64,000 bases of DNA from Gammaproteobacteria bacterium. GTDB taxonomy: Bacteria; Pseudomonadota; Gammaproteobacteria; SZUA-229. Below are positions 35,791-43,962 of the stretch, one piece after another. The stretch covers positions 1 to 64,000 of the forward strand of contig JAPHRO010000036.1 of the NCBI GenBank assembly GCA_026195895.1, given 5' to 3'. Under the pieces are notes generated by a model. That model was not told the DNA's origin. It was given only the letters and a program-made list of their open reading frames with translations, and searched no databases. Positions within the stretch are counted from its first letter, which is position 1. Each line of letters opens with the position of its first letter. Made by a program: the position numbers and the translations under genes.

Positions 35791-36696
35791 TCAATTCGTT
35801 GTCAGACGCCGTCTAAAATCAATCCAGGCATCCGTTAATCCCAATACCGCTAATGGCAAAACCACCAGATGCGGTAACATAAAAATCATCACATACAGCC
35901 CAAACAGCCAGCCTCGGTTGATGTTTTTAGCATCGGCTATGCTGTGGACAATCGCAACACCCTGCACCAGATAAGCGCTTAGCACCACCAGTGCCAGCAT
36001 GGTAGCCAGGGCGGAACTGGCCAGCGCGGCGACCAGCATTAATGCAGCACCAGTCCCCGCCAGTATTCTACCCAGCCTTAAGCTATTAAACTCACTGGCC
36101 AGACCGCCGGGGTTGTATAAAGCTGCCTGCCACCAACGGCCGAGTATCAGGCTTAAAATACAGCCCATCATCATGCCTGCTGCCAGCAGACCTGGCATCA
36201 GCGGCAATACGATGTTGATAGCATCGTTCAGTTCCTGTTTTGCCGTTTCCGACTGTTGCTGCTCAACCACCGGCCCGATCATTTCACTGAAATCAGCGGC
36301 CAGTTCCGTATGTAACTGCGGAAACACCCACTGCAATAGCAGTACTAAAAGTACCCCCAGCCCTATAATTAGCTGTACAGCCAAACTCAGGGAAACAGTT
36401 TGTCGCAGTGTTACAGCAGCCAGCCATACCGGCATCCATAACAACAGCACTACGCCAGAAACCAGTATCACCAGCGGTACTCCACCGGCAATCCAGCCAA
36501 GGCCGATGGCGGCAGCGCAGGCAATGGCCATCACCTGCATACCTTTCTGTGGCCCCAGGTGTAGTACCACCAGGGCAATCACACCCCCGGAAATCCAGGC
36601 TACCGGTGGCAACAGGGCAGCCAGTATGGCGGCTACTGCTGCCACCATAATCGCCTGGCCTGGACCGGCCATAATAAATCTGGCCAGGCTAATCAT
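35791..36696 (-). CDS. DUF2232/YybS-like membrane protein in the S6-L9 operon
   Basis: The 301-residue polytopic membrane protein has about eight helices (IMVAAVAAILAALLPPVAWI, then ALMLVAALASSALATMLALVVL and others). Homologues sit between rpsR and rplI in many gammaproteobacteria. The family (DUF2232) has no established biochemical function. Its constant place among ribosomal and replication genes suggests a housekeeping role. It is separated from rpsR by a 150-base gap holding a long palindrome. Confidence 0.85.
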   Translation of the reverse strand: MISLARFIMAGPGQAIMVAAVAAILAALLPPVAWISGGVIALVVLHLGPQKGMQVMAIACAAAIGLGWIAGGVPLVILVSGVVLLLWMPVWLAAVTLRQTVSLSLAVQLIIGLGVLLVLLLQWVFPQLHTELAADFSEMIGPVVEQQQSETAKQELNDAINIVLPLMPGLLAAGMMMGCILSLILGRWWQAALYNPGGLASEFNSLRLGRILAGTGAALMLVAALASSALATMLALVVLSAYLVQGVAIVHSIADAKNINRGWLFGLYVMIFMLPHLVVLPLAVLGLTDAWIDFRRRLTTN

Positions 36697-36720
36697 AATT
36701 TATTGCTTTTCAATAAATTT

Positions 36721-36846
36721 TGTTAACTGAACAGATTGTCCCTGTAAGATTCCAGTGCAAGGCGAAAAATGTGAGTTTACAAATGTAAATGTCCATTTTT
36801 TAACGCAGCCCTGGGATCTTACAGGGGTGAGCTGATCGGTTAACAC
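36721..36846. repeat. 126-base palindromic intergenic element
   Basis: The ends are inverted: TGTTAAC...CCCTGTAAGATTCCAG on the left mirrors CTGGGATCTTACAGGG...GTTAACA on the right. The interior is a second nested imperfect palindrome, AAAAATGTGAGTTTAC-AAAT-GTAAATGTCCATTTTT. The whole can fold into one long hairpin. It looks like the dispersed palindromic units (REP/MITE-like) found between gammaproteobacterial genes. No second copy was noticed in the window. Inside an operon it may act as an RNA-processing or attenuation site. Confidence 0.65.
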
Positions 36847-36852
36847 CATTTC

Positions 36853-37074
36853 TTAGTGGCGATCAGTATATGGCAGCAATGCCAGGTAACGGGCACGTTT
36901 TACTGCAGTAGTAAGCTGACGCTGGTATTTGGCTTTAGTACCAGTAATACGTGCAGGTACTAATTTGCCTGATTCGCTGACGTAGTTTTTCAGCAGGTTA
37001 AGATCTTTGTAGTCACACTCTGTAATACCTTCAGCAGTGAAACGACAGAATTTTTTACGACGAAAATATGCCAT
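36853..37074 (-). CDS. rpsR: 30S ribosomal protein S18
   Basis: The 73-residue protein [32 protein letters not shown] matches S18, with the RNA-binding C-terminus [26 protein letters not shown]18 binds 16S rRNA as a dimer with S6, encoded directly upstream, and the pair represses its own operon through the leader at 37501. Confidence 0.97.
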   Translation of the reverse strand: MAYFRRKKFCRFTAEGITECDYKDLNLLKNYVSESGKLVPARITGTKAKYQRQLTTAVKRARYLALLPYTDRH

Positions 37075-37099
37075 GTTCTTTGTCTCCAGTTATCAGTAA

Positions 37100-37495
37100 T
37101 TATTCAGCCGCGTCTGCAGATGCTTCTTTAGTCTCTGCAGGTGCTTCTTCAGTTTTACGTGGCTTCTCTTTTTCCTCATTTTCCTTGGCTAAAGGAGAAG
37201 GCTCGGTAATGGCTGCTTTACATTTGATAACCATGTTGCGCAGAACCGCATCGTTGAAACGGAAAGATGATTCCAGCTCATCCATTTCTTCACGACCACA
37301 CTCAACGTTCATCAGAACATAATGGGCTTTGTGGATTTTGTTAATAGGGTAAGCCAGCTGGCGGCGACCCCAGTCTTCCAGACGGTGAATCTGGCCACCA
37401 TTGGATTCGATAATGCCACGATAACGCTCGATCATGGCAGGAACCTGCTCGCTCTGGTCAGGATGAACCAGAAATACAATTTCGTAATGACGCAT
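37100..37495 (-). CDS. rpsF: 30S ribosomal protein S6
   Basis: The 131-residue protein starts [25 protein letters not shown] and has the [19 protein letters not shown] core of S6. A charged C-terminal tail rich in Glu and Lys follows, where polyglutamylation occurs in E. coli. It is the first gene of the operon. Its Shine-Dalgarno GGGAG lies in the 3' strand of the regulatory stem. Confidence 0.97.
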   Translation of the reverse strand: MRHYEIVFLVHPDQSEQVPAMIERYRGIIESNGGQIHRLEDWGRRQLAYPINKIHKAHYVLMNVECGREEMDELESSFRFNDAVLRNMVIKCKAAITEPSPLAKENEEKEKPRKTEEAPAETKEASADAAE

Positions 37496-37500
37496 AAAAT

Positions 37501-37562
37501 ACGCTCCCTACGGTTAATGCCCCCCACATAGCGATGCAGTGGAGCAAGGAGTTAATGGAGCG
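37501..37562 (-). promoter_or_regulatory. S6:S18 autoregulatory leader RNA
   Basis: On the minus strand CGCTCC (37562-37557) pairs with GGAGCG (37507-37502). The bulged CCG that marks S6:S18 binding sites lies at 37513-37511, directly before TAGGGAGCG. An inner hairpin CCAC/GTGG caps the structure. The stem includes the rpsF ribosome site, so binding of the S6:S18 dimer would block translation. The CCG bulge mimics the 16S rRNA site; this mechanism is established for the S6:S18 motif, and here I infer it from sequence. Confidence 0.72.
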
Positions 37563-37565
37563 CGA

Positions 37566-37594
37566 ATTTTACAGAGGAAAGCCCGTCAGAACAA
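37566..37594 (-). promoter_or_regulatory. Promoter of the rpsF operon
   Basis: On the minus strand TTGTTC, a 17-base spacer and TAAAAT lie just upstream of the S6:S18 leader, predicting transcription from about 37560. Confidence 0.6.
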
Positions 37595-37625
37595 GCCTTT
37601 ATCTGGTTTAAAGCCGATTTAGCGC

Positions 37626-38579
37626 TTATTTGGCCTGCATTTGCTGACCCATCATGGCATGGTCGTCCTGCAACAAACGATTCCATTCCGCTGGAATGAC
37701 ATACCTTAAGAATCGATCAAACTGATAATCGGGATAATGCTGCACAATTTTTGCCCTGATATCTTTTTTATCCTGATCGCCAATCTCGCCACCGCCATAG
37801 AATTCTGCGACGGTTCTCTGCACAAATCGTAGATAATTTTCCTGCCGATCAAGCAAAGCCGCTCCCCCCATAGCATGACCGCGCCCCGGATGTATCACCC
37901 TGGGATGCACAAATTTGCGTATTTCCTCGAGGCGCTCAAGCCAGCGAGCCAAATCACCACCCGGCCAACTATGGGATTTGTTCGCGACCAGATCACCGGT
38001 AAACAGATGGCCATCAAGTTCGATTAAAACATGGGCATCACTCATGGCAGCACGCACCACATAGGCCTTCATGCTCAAACCCGCGGCTTTAAACACCGCC
38101 GTGTCTTGCCACAAAGCGGTGGGTAAGACCAGTGCATCTGGGTAATCTGGCTGCAGGCGCTGGGAAAAAACCGGCCAGGTTTTATTATGTGCCGCCGGAA
38201 TAGCGTCCACCACGGATTGCGAACTCACTACCTGTATGCCGCGTTTTGTTAAGGCCTGTGCGCCATTAAACTGATCGGGTGTTGGGTGTAGCACGATCGC
38301 CATCACCACTTTTTTACCTGTATAACTTTCGGCAATATCGACTGCTTCCAGTGCGGCTGACGGCAAGAATTGAGTGCCAATTAATACGACACCCTCAGGG
38401 CCCTCAATCCAGAAACTATTGGTGCTGTAGCCCTTTAAAGGGGCCGTGTATTGTCCGATATGGTAATCATTGCTAAAACTGGCGGATGCTGAATTATGCC
38501 TGGCATCACCTGGCGCCTGCTCAGAACAGGCGCTGACTAAAAACAATAGAAAAATTAACAAATGTCGCAGTTTGATCAT
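37626..38579 (-). CDS. Metallo-beta-lactamase-fold lipoprotein with degenerate metal site
   Basis: The 317-residue protein has a lipoprotein signal (LLFLVSACSEQ). The fold is recognisable from FTGDLVANKSHSW and VIHPGRGHAMGG. The usual HxHxDH zinc box is HPTPDQ in AIVLHPTPDQFNGAQAL, losing two histidines. It may bind fewer metals or be a non-catalytic relative. It is transcribed away from the heme-sensor kinase. Substrate unknown. Confidence 0.8.
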   Translation of the reverse strand: MIKLRHLLIFLLFLVSACSEQAPGDARHNSASASFSNDYHIGQYTAPLKGYSTNSFWIEGPEGVVLIGTQFLPSAALEAVDIAESYTGKKVVMAIVLHPTPDQFNGAQALTKRGIQVVSSQSVVDAIPAAHNKTWPVFSQRLQPDYPDALVLPTALWQDTAVFKAAGLSMKAYVVRAAMSDAHVLIELDGHLFTGDLVANKSHSWPGGDLARWLERLEEIRKFVHPRVIHPGRGHAMGGAALLDRQENYLRFVQRTVAEFYGGGEIGDQDKKDIRAKIVQHYPDYQFDRFLRYVIPAEWNRLLQDDHAMMGQQMQAK

Positions 38580-38716
38580 CTACAGATTCCTGTCTACTCG
38601 GTGACGTGTGAATATAATGGATCACTCTGCCGTTAACAAATGCATCTGCTATTATCAGTTAAGCCTTGTAAAAAAATAATATCAAGCCATTAATATTACC
38701 AGCGCATACCCTGACT

Positions 38717-41401
38717 GTGACACATAAAAATCCACCCTCTGGCCATAGCCCGATACATTTTAAACACTTTGCTATTTTTTCGGCTATTTCATGGACCCTG
38801 CTGGTCATCGTTTCCATTAGCTGGAATTTAAGTCAGATTGAATCACAGGCTGAATACCTGGCCAGTAAAGAAGCGCATGCAAACTGGAACAAGGACCAGG
38901 CCTTTCGGCACTGGGCCATTCGTCATGGCGGCCTGTATGTTAGAGAGAACGAACGCACCCCAGCCAGCCCATACCTGTCCCATTTGCCCCATCGTGATGT
39001 GGTTACCGAAGACGGCACCAGGCTGACGCTAATGGCGCCAGCCTCCATGATGCGCCAGATGACCGATGAATTTGAAGAGATGTATGGCGTCAAGGGTCGA
39101 ATTACCGGCCAGGTGCAACTCAACCCCAACAATAAACCCGATGCCTGGGAACTCGCTGCGCTAAAGAAATTTGATCTCGGATATAGCGAAATTTCTGAAT
39201 TAACTCAGATCAATGGCGAGCCCTACTTTCGACTCATCAAGCCCATGTATATGGAGTCCGGCTGTATGACCTGCCACGGCCACCTGGGTTTTAAAATTGG
39301 CGATGTGCGGGGCGGCGTCAGTGTATCTATCCCCCTCAAACCCTATTTAATCGCGGCAAAATCAAACCGCGACGTGCTTGCCACCTCCCACGGAATAGTC
39401 TGGTTTTTAGGCTTACTGGGTATAGCTATTTTTGGCTATCGCAACCAGCTACGGGAACGGGAACAGCAAAAAACCAGCAAGGCACTGGCCAGGACCGCCA
39501 AGGAATGGAACTATGCGATTGATTTTTTTGAAGATGCCATCTATCTCATTGATCTGGATGACAAAGTCGTCAGAGTCAATCAGGCATTTTATAAATTAAC
39601 CGGCCTGACACCGGAACAGACGATCAACCAGGATATCAGCCATATTATGCATCCCCATGGCGAACCCGTTCCCTGCCCGGTGTGCATAGCACGTAAGGAG
39701 CGTCGGGATGAAATTATTACCATGGAGGCCGAGCACCCAGACAATCCCATCGGCAAACCTGTCGAAGTCATGGTGCGAGTTATCCGAGAAGACGAAGGAA
39801 AACCACTGGGCATACTCATGGGTATTCACGACCTGAGTCGCAGCCGGGAAGCTGCCGCCGTTTTAAGGGAAAGAGAACAGGTTATCAGTGATTTACTCAA
39901 CTCTACCGCAGAAGGCATTTTCGGCCTCGATATGCAGGGCAACTGCATACTTGCCAATCCCGCCTGCGCTGCAATGCTGGGTTATAACAATGCTAATGAA
40001 TTTATCGGTCAGAGCATGCATAAACTCATCCATCATCGTCAAAGCGACGGCACTGTAATAGCTGAGAAAAATTGCCTGATATATAAATCATTTCAGACCA
40101 ATACCGAAATTCATTGTGATACTGAAGTATTCTGGCGCGCTGATGGCAGCAGTTTTCCAGTTGAATACTGGGCCTATCCTGTTCGCCGGGATAATAAAAT
40201 CACCGGTTCCGTGGTCACCTTTATTGATATTTCTGAACGTCTTAAAACTGAACAGATGCTGCGCCGTAGTCAAAAAATGGATGCCCTGGGTCAACTCACT
40301 GGCGGCATCGCCCACGATTTCAATAATCAACTGGGCGTTGTCAGCGGATACCTGGAAATGCTGGAGGACTACACTACCAACAATGAAAAAACCAGCCAGT
40401 GGATAGCCGCTTCCCGCAAAGCCACTAATCGCTGTATTGATCTGACTCGCCAGCTACTTAACTTTTCGCGTCAGCAACAAACCAATATAGAACGGGTCGA
40501 TCTGGCTGAAGAAATTAATCAACTCAAGGAAATTATTCAGCGCACAGTGACACCGGCAGTAGAAGTTATCTATGACATTGCAGACGATTTGTGGCCTATC
40601 AAAACCAGTCGCGGGGATCTTGAAGACGCTTTACTAAACCTGGTCATCAACGCCCGAGATGCCATGCCAAACGGCGGTACATTAATTATCAGCATTCACA
40701 ATCAGGCCCTTGGTCAAAATGAATTTAATAATAAACAATTTCAGTCGGGTGATTATGTGGTTGTGGTTATTGGAGACTCGGGCTGCGGCATTCCTAAAGA
40801 AGCCCAGGAGCGTATTTTTGATCCTTTCTTTTCGACCAAAGAAGTGGGCAAAGGCACCGGCCTGGGCATGTCCATGGTTTATGGTTTCGTAAAACGTAAT
40901 CATGGTTATATAAATCTGTATTCAGAACCTGGCGAAGGCACTAGCATTAACATGTATTTCCCGCGCGCCAGCACTGACAATGCGCGGCAACATAAAAAAA
41001 CTCAGTCAACAAACATCACTGAAACCCGGGGCCAGAATGAAACCATCCTGATTGTTGAAGATGAAGAAAACCTGCGTGAGCTGGCCTGCGAATTATTAAG
41101 CGCTCAGGGATATAAAATACTCACCGCAGAAAATGGTGAGGCTGCTATCGAAATCTTGCGTAGCAATGAAACAGTAGATCTGTTGTTCTGTGACATTATT
41201 ATGCCGGGTGGCATGAACGGTTATCAGGTTGCAGAAAAAGCTAAAGCATTACGCCCCAGTCTAAAAATCCAACTTACTTCTGGCCTGGCAGACAAATCAA
41301 TCGTCAATAGTTATACACTTGAATCCGAATTTAATATTTTACAAAAACCTTATAGCCGATCTGATTTAATCAAGTGCATTAATAATTATTTTGAAGCATA
41401 A
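38717..41401 (+). CDS. Hybrid sensor histidine kinase with heme-c-type DUF3365 sensor and PAS domains
   Basis: The 894-residue protein starts at GTG 38717. One N-terminal membrane helix (FAIFSAISWTLLVIVSISW) is followed by a periplasmic DUF3365 domain with a c-type heme motif CMTCH in SGCMTCHGHLGFKIGD. A second helix lies near 225, then two PAS domains (about 260-385, with CPVC, and about 390-510). HisKA follows with phospho-His in GGIAHDFNNQLG, then HATPase (VINARDAMPNGG, GTGLGMSMVYG) and a receiver (ILIVEDEENLREL, Asp in LFCDIIMPGG). The covalent-heme motif outside the membrane implies sensing of redox state or a diatomic gas. Phosphate flows within the protein to its own receiver. Confidence 0.9.
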   Translation: MTHKNPPSGHSPIHFKHFAIFSAISWTLLVIVSISWNLSQIESQAEYLASKEAHANWNKDQAFRHWAIRHGGLYVRENERTPASPYLSHLPHRDVVTEDGTRLTLMAPASMMRQMTDEFEEMYGVKGRITGQVQLNPNNKPDAWELAALKKFDLGYSEISELTQINGEPYFRLIKPMYMESGCMTCHGHLGFKIGDVRGGVSVSIPLKPYLIAAKSNRDVLATSHGIVWFLGLLGIAIFGYRNQLREREQQKTSKALARTAKEWNYAIDFFEDAIYLIDLDDKVVRVNQAFYKLTGLTPEQTINQDISHIMHPHGEPVPCPVCIARKERRDEIITMEAEHPDNPIGKPVEVMVRVIREDEGKPLGILMGIHDLSRSREAAAVLREREQVISDLLNSTAEGIFGLDMQGNCILANPACAAMLGYNNANEFIGQSMHKLIHHRQSDGTVIAEKNCLIYKSFQTNTEIHCDTEVFWRADGSSFPVEYWAYPVRRDNKITGSVVTFIDISERLKTEQMLRRSQKMDALGQLTGGIAHDFNNQLGVVSGYLEMLEDYTTNNEKTSQWIAASRKATNRCIDLTRQLLNFSRQQQTNIERVDLAEEINQLKEIIQRTVTPAVEVIYDIADDLWPIKTSRGDLEDALLNLVINARDAMPNGGTLIISIHNQALGQNEFNNKQFQSGDYVVVVIGDSGCGIPKEAQERIFDPFFSTKEVGKGTGLGMSMVYGFVKRNHGYINLYSEPGEGTSINMYFPRASTDNARQHKKTQSTNITETRGQNETILIVEDEENLRELACELLSAQGYKILTAENGEAAIEILRSNETVDLLFCDIIMPGGMNGYQVAEKAKALRPSLKIQLTSGLADKSIVNSYTLESEFNILQKPYSRSDLIKCINNYFEA

Positions 41402-41433
41402 AAGCCGCACAGCAAAGCCCTGATAAAACGATG

Positions 41434-42819
41434 CTATTCACGACGCCAGCTTGTTTTCATGCCCTTGTCTTCCAGCACTATGCCCTGGTCTTTTAATGCA
41501 TCACGAATCCGATCGGATTCCGCCCAGTTTTTATCCTGCTTGGCCTGTAATCGTTGCTGAATGAAAGACTCAACCTCGTCATTGGATAAGCCACCACTCG
41601 CCACACCACTTTTCAAATAATGATCTGGATCATCCTGCAACAAACCCAGCACACCCGCCTGTTGTTTTAATGCAGCAGCCAGTGCAGAGGCTACATCAGG
41701 CTCAGTCGATTTCACTTTATTAATTTGATTCGCCAGATCAAATAAAACCGCAATTGCTTCTGCAGTATTAAAGTCTTCGTTCATTGCGTTATCAAATCGC
41801 GCAATAAATTCTTTCGATATGTCACCCGGCTCGGTGAGCTCGACACCGCGTAGTGCAGTATATAAACGTGTCAGGGCTGCACCGGCACTATCCAGCATCT
41901 GATCAGAATAATTCAACGGACTGCGATAATGACTGGCTAGAATAAAGTAGCGGATATCTTCTGGCCGATAGCGTTCCAGAATTTCTCTGACAGTAAAAAA
42001 ATTACCCAGAGATTTCGACATTTTTTCATCATCAATACGCACAAACCCATTGTGCATCCATATATTTACAAATTTCTCGCCGGTCGCCCCTTCCGCCTGA
42101 GCGATTTCATTTTCATGGTGCGGAAACTGTAAATCCTGCCCGCCGCCATGAATATCAAAATGATTTCCAAGACAACAGGTCGACATGGCAGAGCATTCGA
42201 TATGCCAGCCAGGACGTCCATTGCCCCAGGGAGATTCCCAGAAAGGCTCGCCAGGTTTAGCGGATTTCCATAAAGCAAAATCCAGAGGGTCATCTTTATT
42301 TTCATCCACGGCGACGCGTTCACCGGCACGTAAATCTTCTATTTTTTTGCCTGAGAGTTTTCCATAATTAACGAACTTGCTGACATCGTAATAAACATCG
42401 TTATTGTCAGCGACATAAGCATAGCCGTTATCGATCAGCGTCTGGATCATGTTTAGTATTTCATCCATGGATGTGGTAGCGCGGGGTTCCTGATCCGGCG
42501 GCAACACACCCAGGGCTGCGGCATCTTCGTGCATCGCATCGATAAACCGCTGGGTCAAATCATTAAAGTCTTCGCCATTTTCATTGGCGCGATTAATTAT
42601 TTTGTCATCAATATCGGTAATATTGCGCACATAGGTCACGTCATAACCCAGGTGTTTTAAATATCGCGTGACCATATCAAACACTACCAGCACCCGCGCA
42701 TGCCCGAGATGGCACAAATCATAAACCGTCATGCCACACACATACATGCGAACCTTACCGGGTTCTATCGGTTTGAATTCTTCTTTCTGATTTGAATAAG
42801 TGTTATAGATTTTTAACAT
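41434..42819 (-). CDS. cysS: Cysteinyl-tRNA synthetase
   Basis: The 461-residue class I synthetase starts [34 protein letters not shown]. The HIGH box is HLGH in CHLGHARV and the KMSKS box is intact ([12 protein letters not shown]). Zinc-site residues include Cys in YVCGM and the later CSAMS/HHENE segment. It charges tRNA-Cys. A GluRS-like C-terminal-domain gene lies just upstream in the same direction. Confidence 0.97.
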   Translation of the reverse strand: MLKIYNTYSNQKEEFKPIEPGKVRMYVCGMTVYDLCHLGHARVLVVFDMVTRYLKHLGYDVTYVRNITDIDDKIINRANENGEDFNDLTQRFIDAMHEDAAALGVLPPDQEPRATTSMDEILNMIQTLIDNGYAYVADNNDVYYDVSKFVNYGKLSGKKIEDLRAGERVAVDENKDDPLDFALWKSAKPGEPFWESPWGNGRPGWHIECSAMSTCCLGNHFDIHGGGQDLQFPHHENEIAQAEGATGEKFVNIWMHNGFVRIDDEKMSKSLGNFFTVREILERYRPEDIRYFILASHYRSPLNYSDQMLDSAGAALTRLYTALRGVELTEPGDISKEFIARFDNAMNEDFNTAEAIAVLFDLANQINKVKSTEPDVASALAAALKQQAGVLGLLQDDPDHYLKSGVASGGLSNDEVESFIQQRLQAKQDKNWAESDRIRDALKDQGIVLEDKGMKTSWRRE

Positions 42820-42889
42820 GGAAAACCTGATTTAATATATTTTTTTGAATGCATCATCAGACGCAACATTTTGAGACTTGTAGATCTAT

Positions 42890-43348
42890 TTAATGGCTGT
42901 GGCACAAATCCATTACCTGATCAAATCGTAACCTGGCCTGTTCGGCACCAACCAGTTTTAAAATTTTGTCTAAATCAGGACCATGCAAAATACCAGTCAG
43001 TGCAATTCGAACAGGCATCGCTAATTGCCTGCCTTCACGCCCGGTTTTTTCCTTGATGTGATTAATAAAATACTCAAAGTCCTCTCCGTACTCATCAATT
43101 GCTTCACATGCCGCCTGATAAAAATCATGCCCTGCTTCACACACAACCACATGACCTTCTTCATCATGGGTCAGTTTATCTGTACACAGACATTCGGCCC
43201 AGAATAGCGCCTCATCAGGAGACTTAATACAGGCTTTAATCGTTTCAATAAACAGGGCTTTGTTATTTTCTGGAACAATACGATGAACCTGGTCACCCAT
43301 TTGCTGCCAAAGCATTTCATCATCAGTGCTGTGCATATTTTTCCACAA
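42890..43348 (-). CDS. Free-standing GluRS C-terminal (anticodon-binding) domain-like protein
   Basis: This 152-residue protein has no Rossmann fold, HIGH or KMSKS motif. Its C-terminal half (HIKEKTGREGRQLAMPVRIALTGILHGPDLDKILKLVG) closely resembles the end of glutamyl-tRNA synthetase, where MPLRxALTG recognises the tRNA anticodon. The N-terminal half also fits that helical domain. It is transcribed 70 bases upstream of cysS. It could be a remnant of a second gltX, but the intact frame and good length suggest a retained tRNA-binding protein. Function unknown. Confidence 0.7.
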   Translation of the reverse strand: MWKNMHSTDDEMLWQQMGDQVHRIVPENNKALFIETIKACIKSPDEALFWAECLCTDKLTHDEEGHVVVCEAGHDFYQAACEAIDEYGEDFEYFINHIKEKTGREGRQLAMPVRIALTGILHGPDLDKILKLVGAEQARLRFDQVMDLCHSH

Positions 43349-43426
43349 TGTTCATTACTAACGGACGAATCTTAGCAAAAATCGGGTTACAATTGTCTGG
43401 TTTTTATACATCACGGGCAAACACAC

Positions 43427-43903
43427 ATGGTAAAAGTTCTCTTCGTCTGCATGGGCAATATATGCAGATCGCCTACTGCGGAAGGCGTGTTCACTGAAGT
43501 CGTTAAAAAAGCGGGCCTACAGGATAAAATCTTTATCGATTCTGCCGGTACACACGCCTATCATGTCGGCAATGAACCGGATCAACGCGCACAGGCCGCC
43601 GCGCGAAAACGTAATATTGATTTAAGCTCCCAGCGAGCACGTAAAGTTGAGCCGGATGATTTCAACAAATTTGATTATGTTTTGCCGATGGATGAAAGCA
43701 ATTATGCTGAGCTGGAATACATATGCGCTGACAACAGCAGAGCAAAGTTAAGCCTATTTCTGGATTTTTCGGAAAATGCCACACAGAAAGAAGTGCCTGA
43801 TCCCTACTACGGTGGTGAACAGGGGTTTGAACATGTGCTGGATCTGATTGAAGACGCTTCAGCTGGATTATTGAATAGTATCCGTCAACAACACGAAATT
43901 TAG
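43427..43903 (+). CDS. Low-molecular-weight protein tyrosine phosphatase
   Basis: The 158-residue protein has the N-terminal P-loop VCMGNICRSPTAEG (CX5R, nucleophile Cys at about 8) and the acid loop VPDPYYGG at about 125-132. Enzymes of this family dephosphorylate tyrosine kinases of capsule export or act on arginine phosphate. No partner kinase is adjacent, so the substrate is unknown. Confidence 0.93.
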   Translation: MVKVLFVCMGNICRSPTAEGVFTEVVKKAGLQDKIFIDSAGTHAYHVGNEPDQRAQAAARKRNIDLSSQRARKVEPDDFNKFDYVLPMDESNYAELEYICADNSRAKLSLFLDFSENATQKEVPDPYYGGEQGFEHVLDLIEDASAGLLNSIRQQHEI

Positions 43904-43911
43904 TTTTACCC

Positions 43912-43936
43912 GCCCCCTCCTGGAAAAGGAGGGGGC
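43912..43936. terminator. GC-rich hairpin between converging genes
   Basis: GCCCCCTCCT and AGGAGGGGGC form a 10-bp stem with a 5-base loop between the phosphatase gene and converging rne. No T run follows, so it may protect or define mRNA ends rather than terminate. Confidence 0.45.
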
Positions 43937-43962
43937 AGGTAGAACAAATGCGCTAAGGCAGC

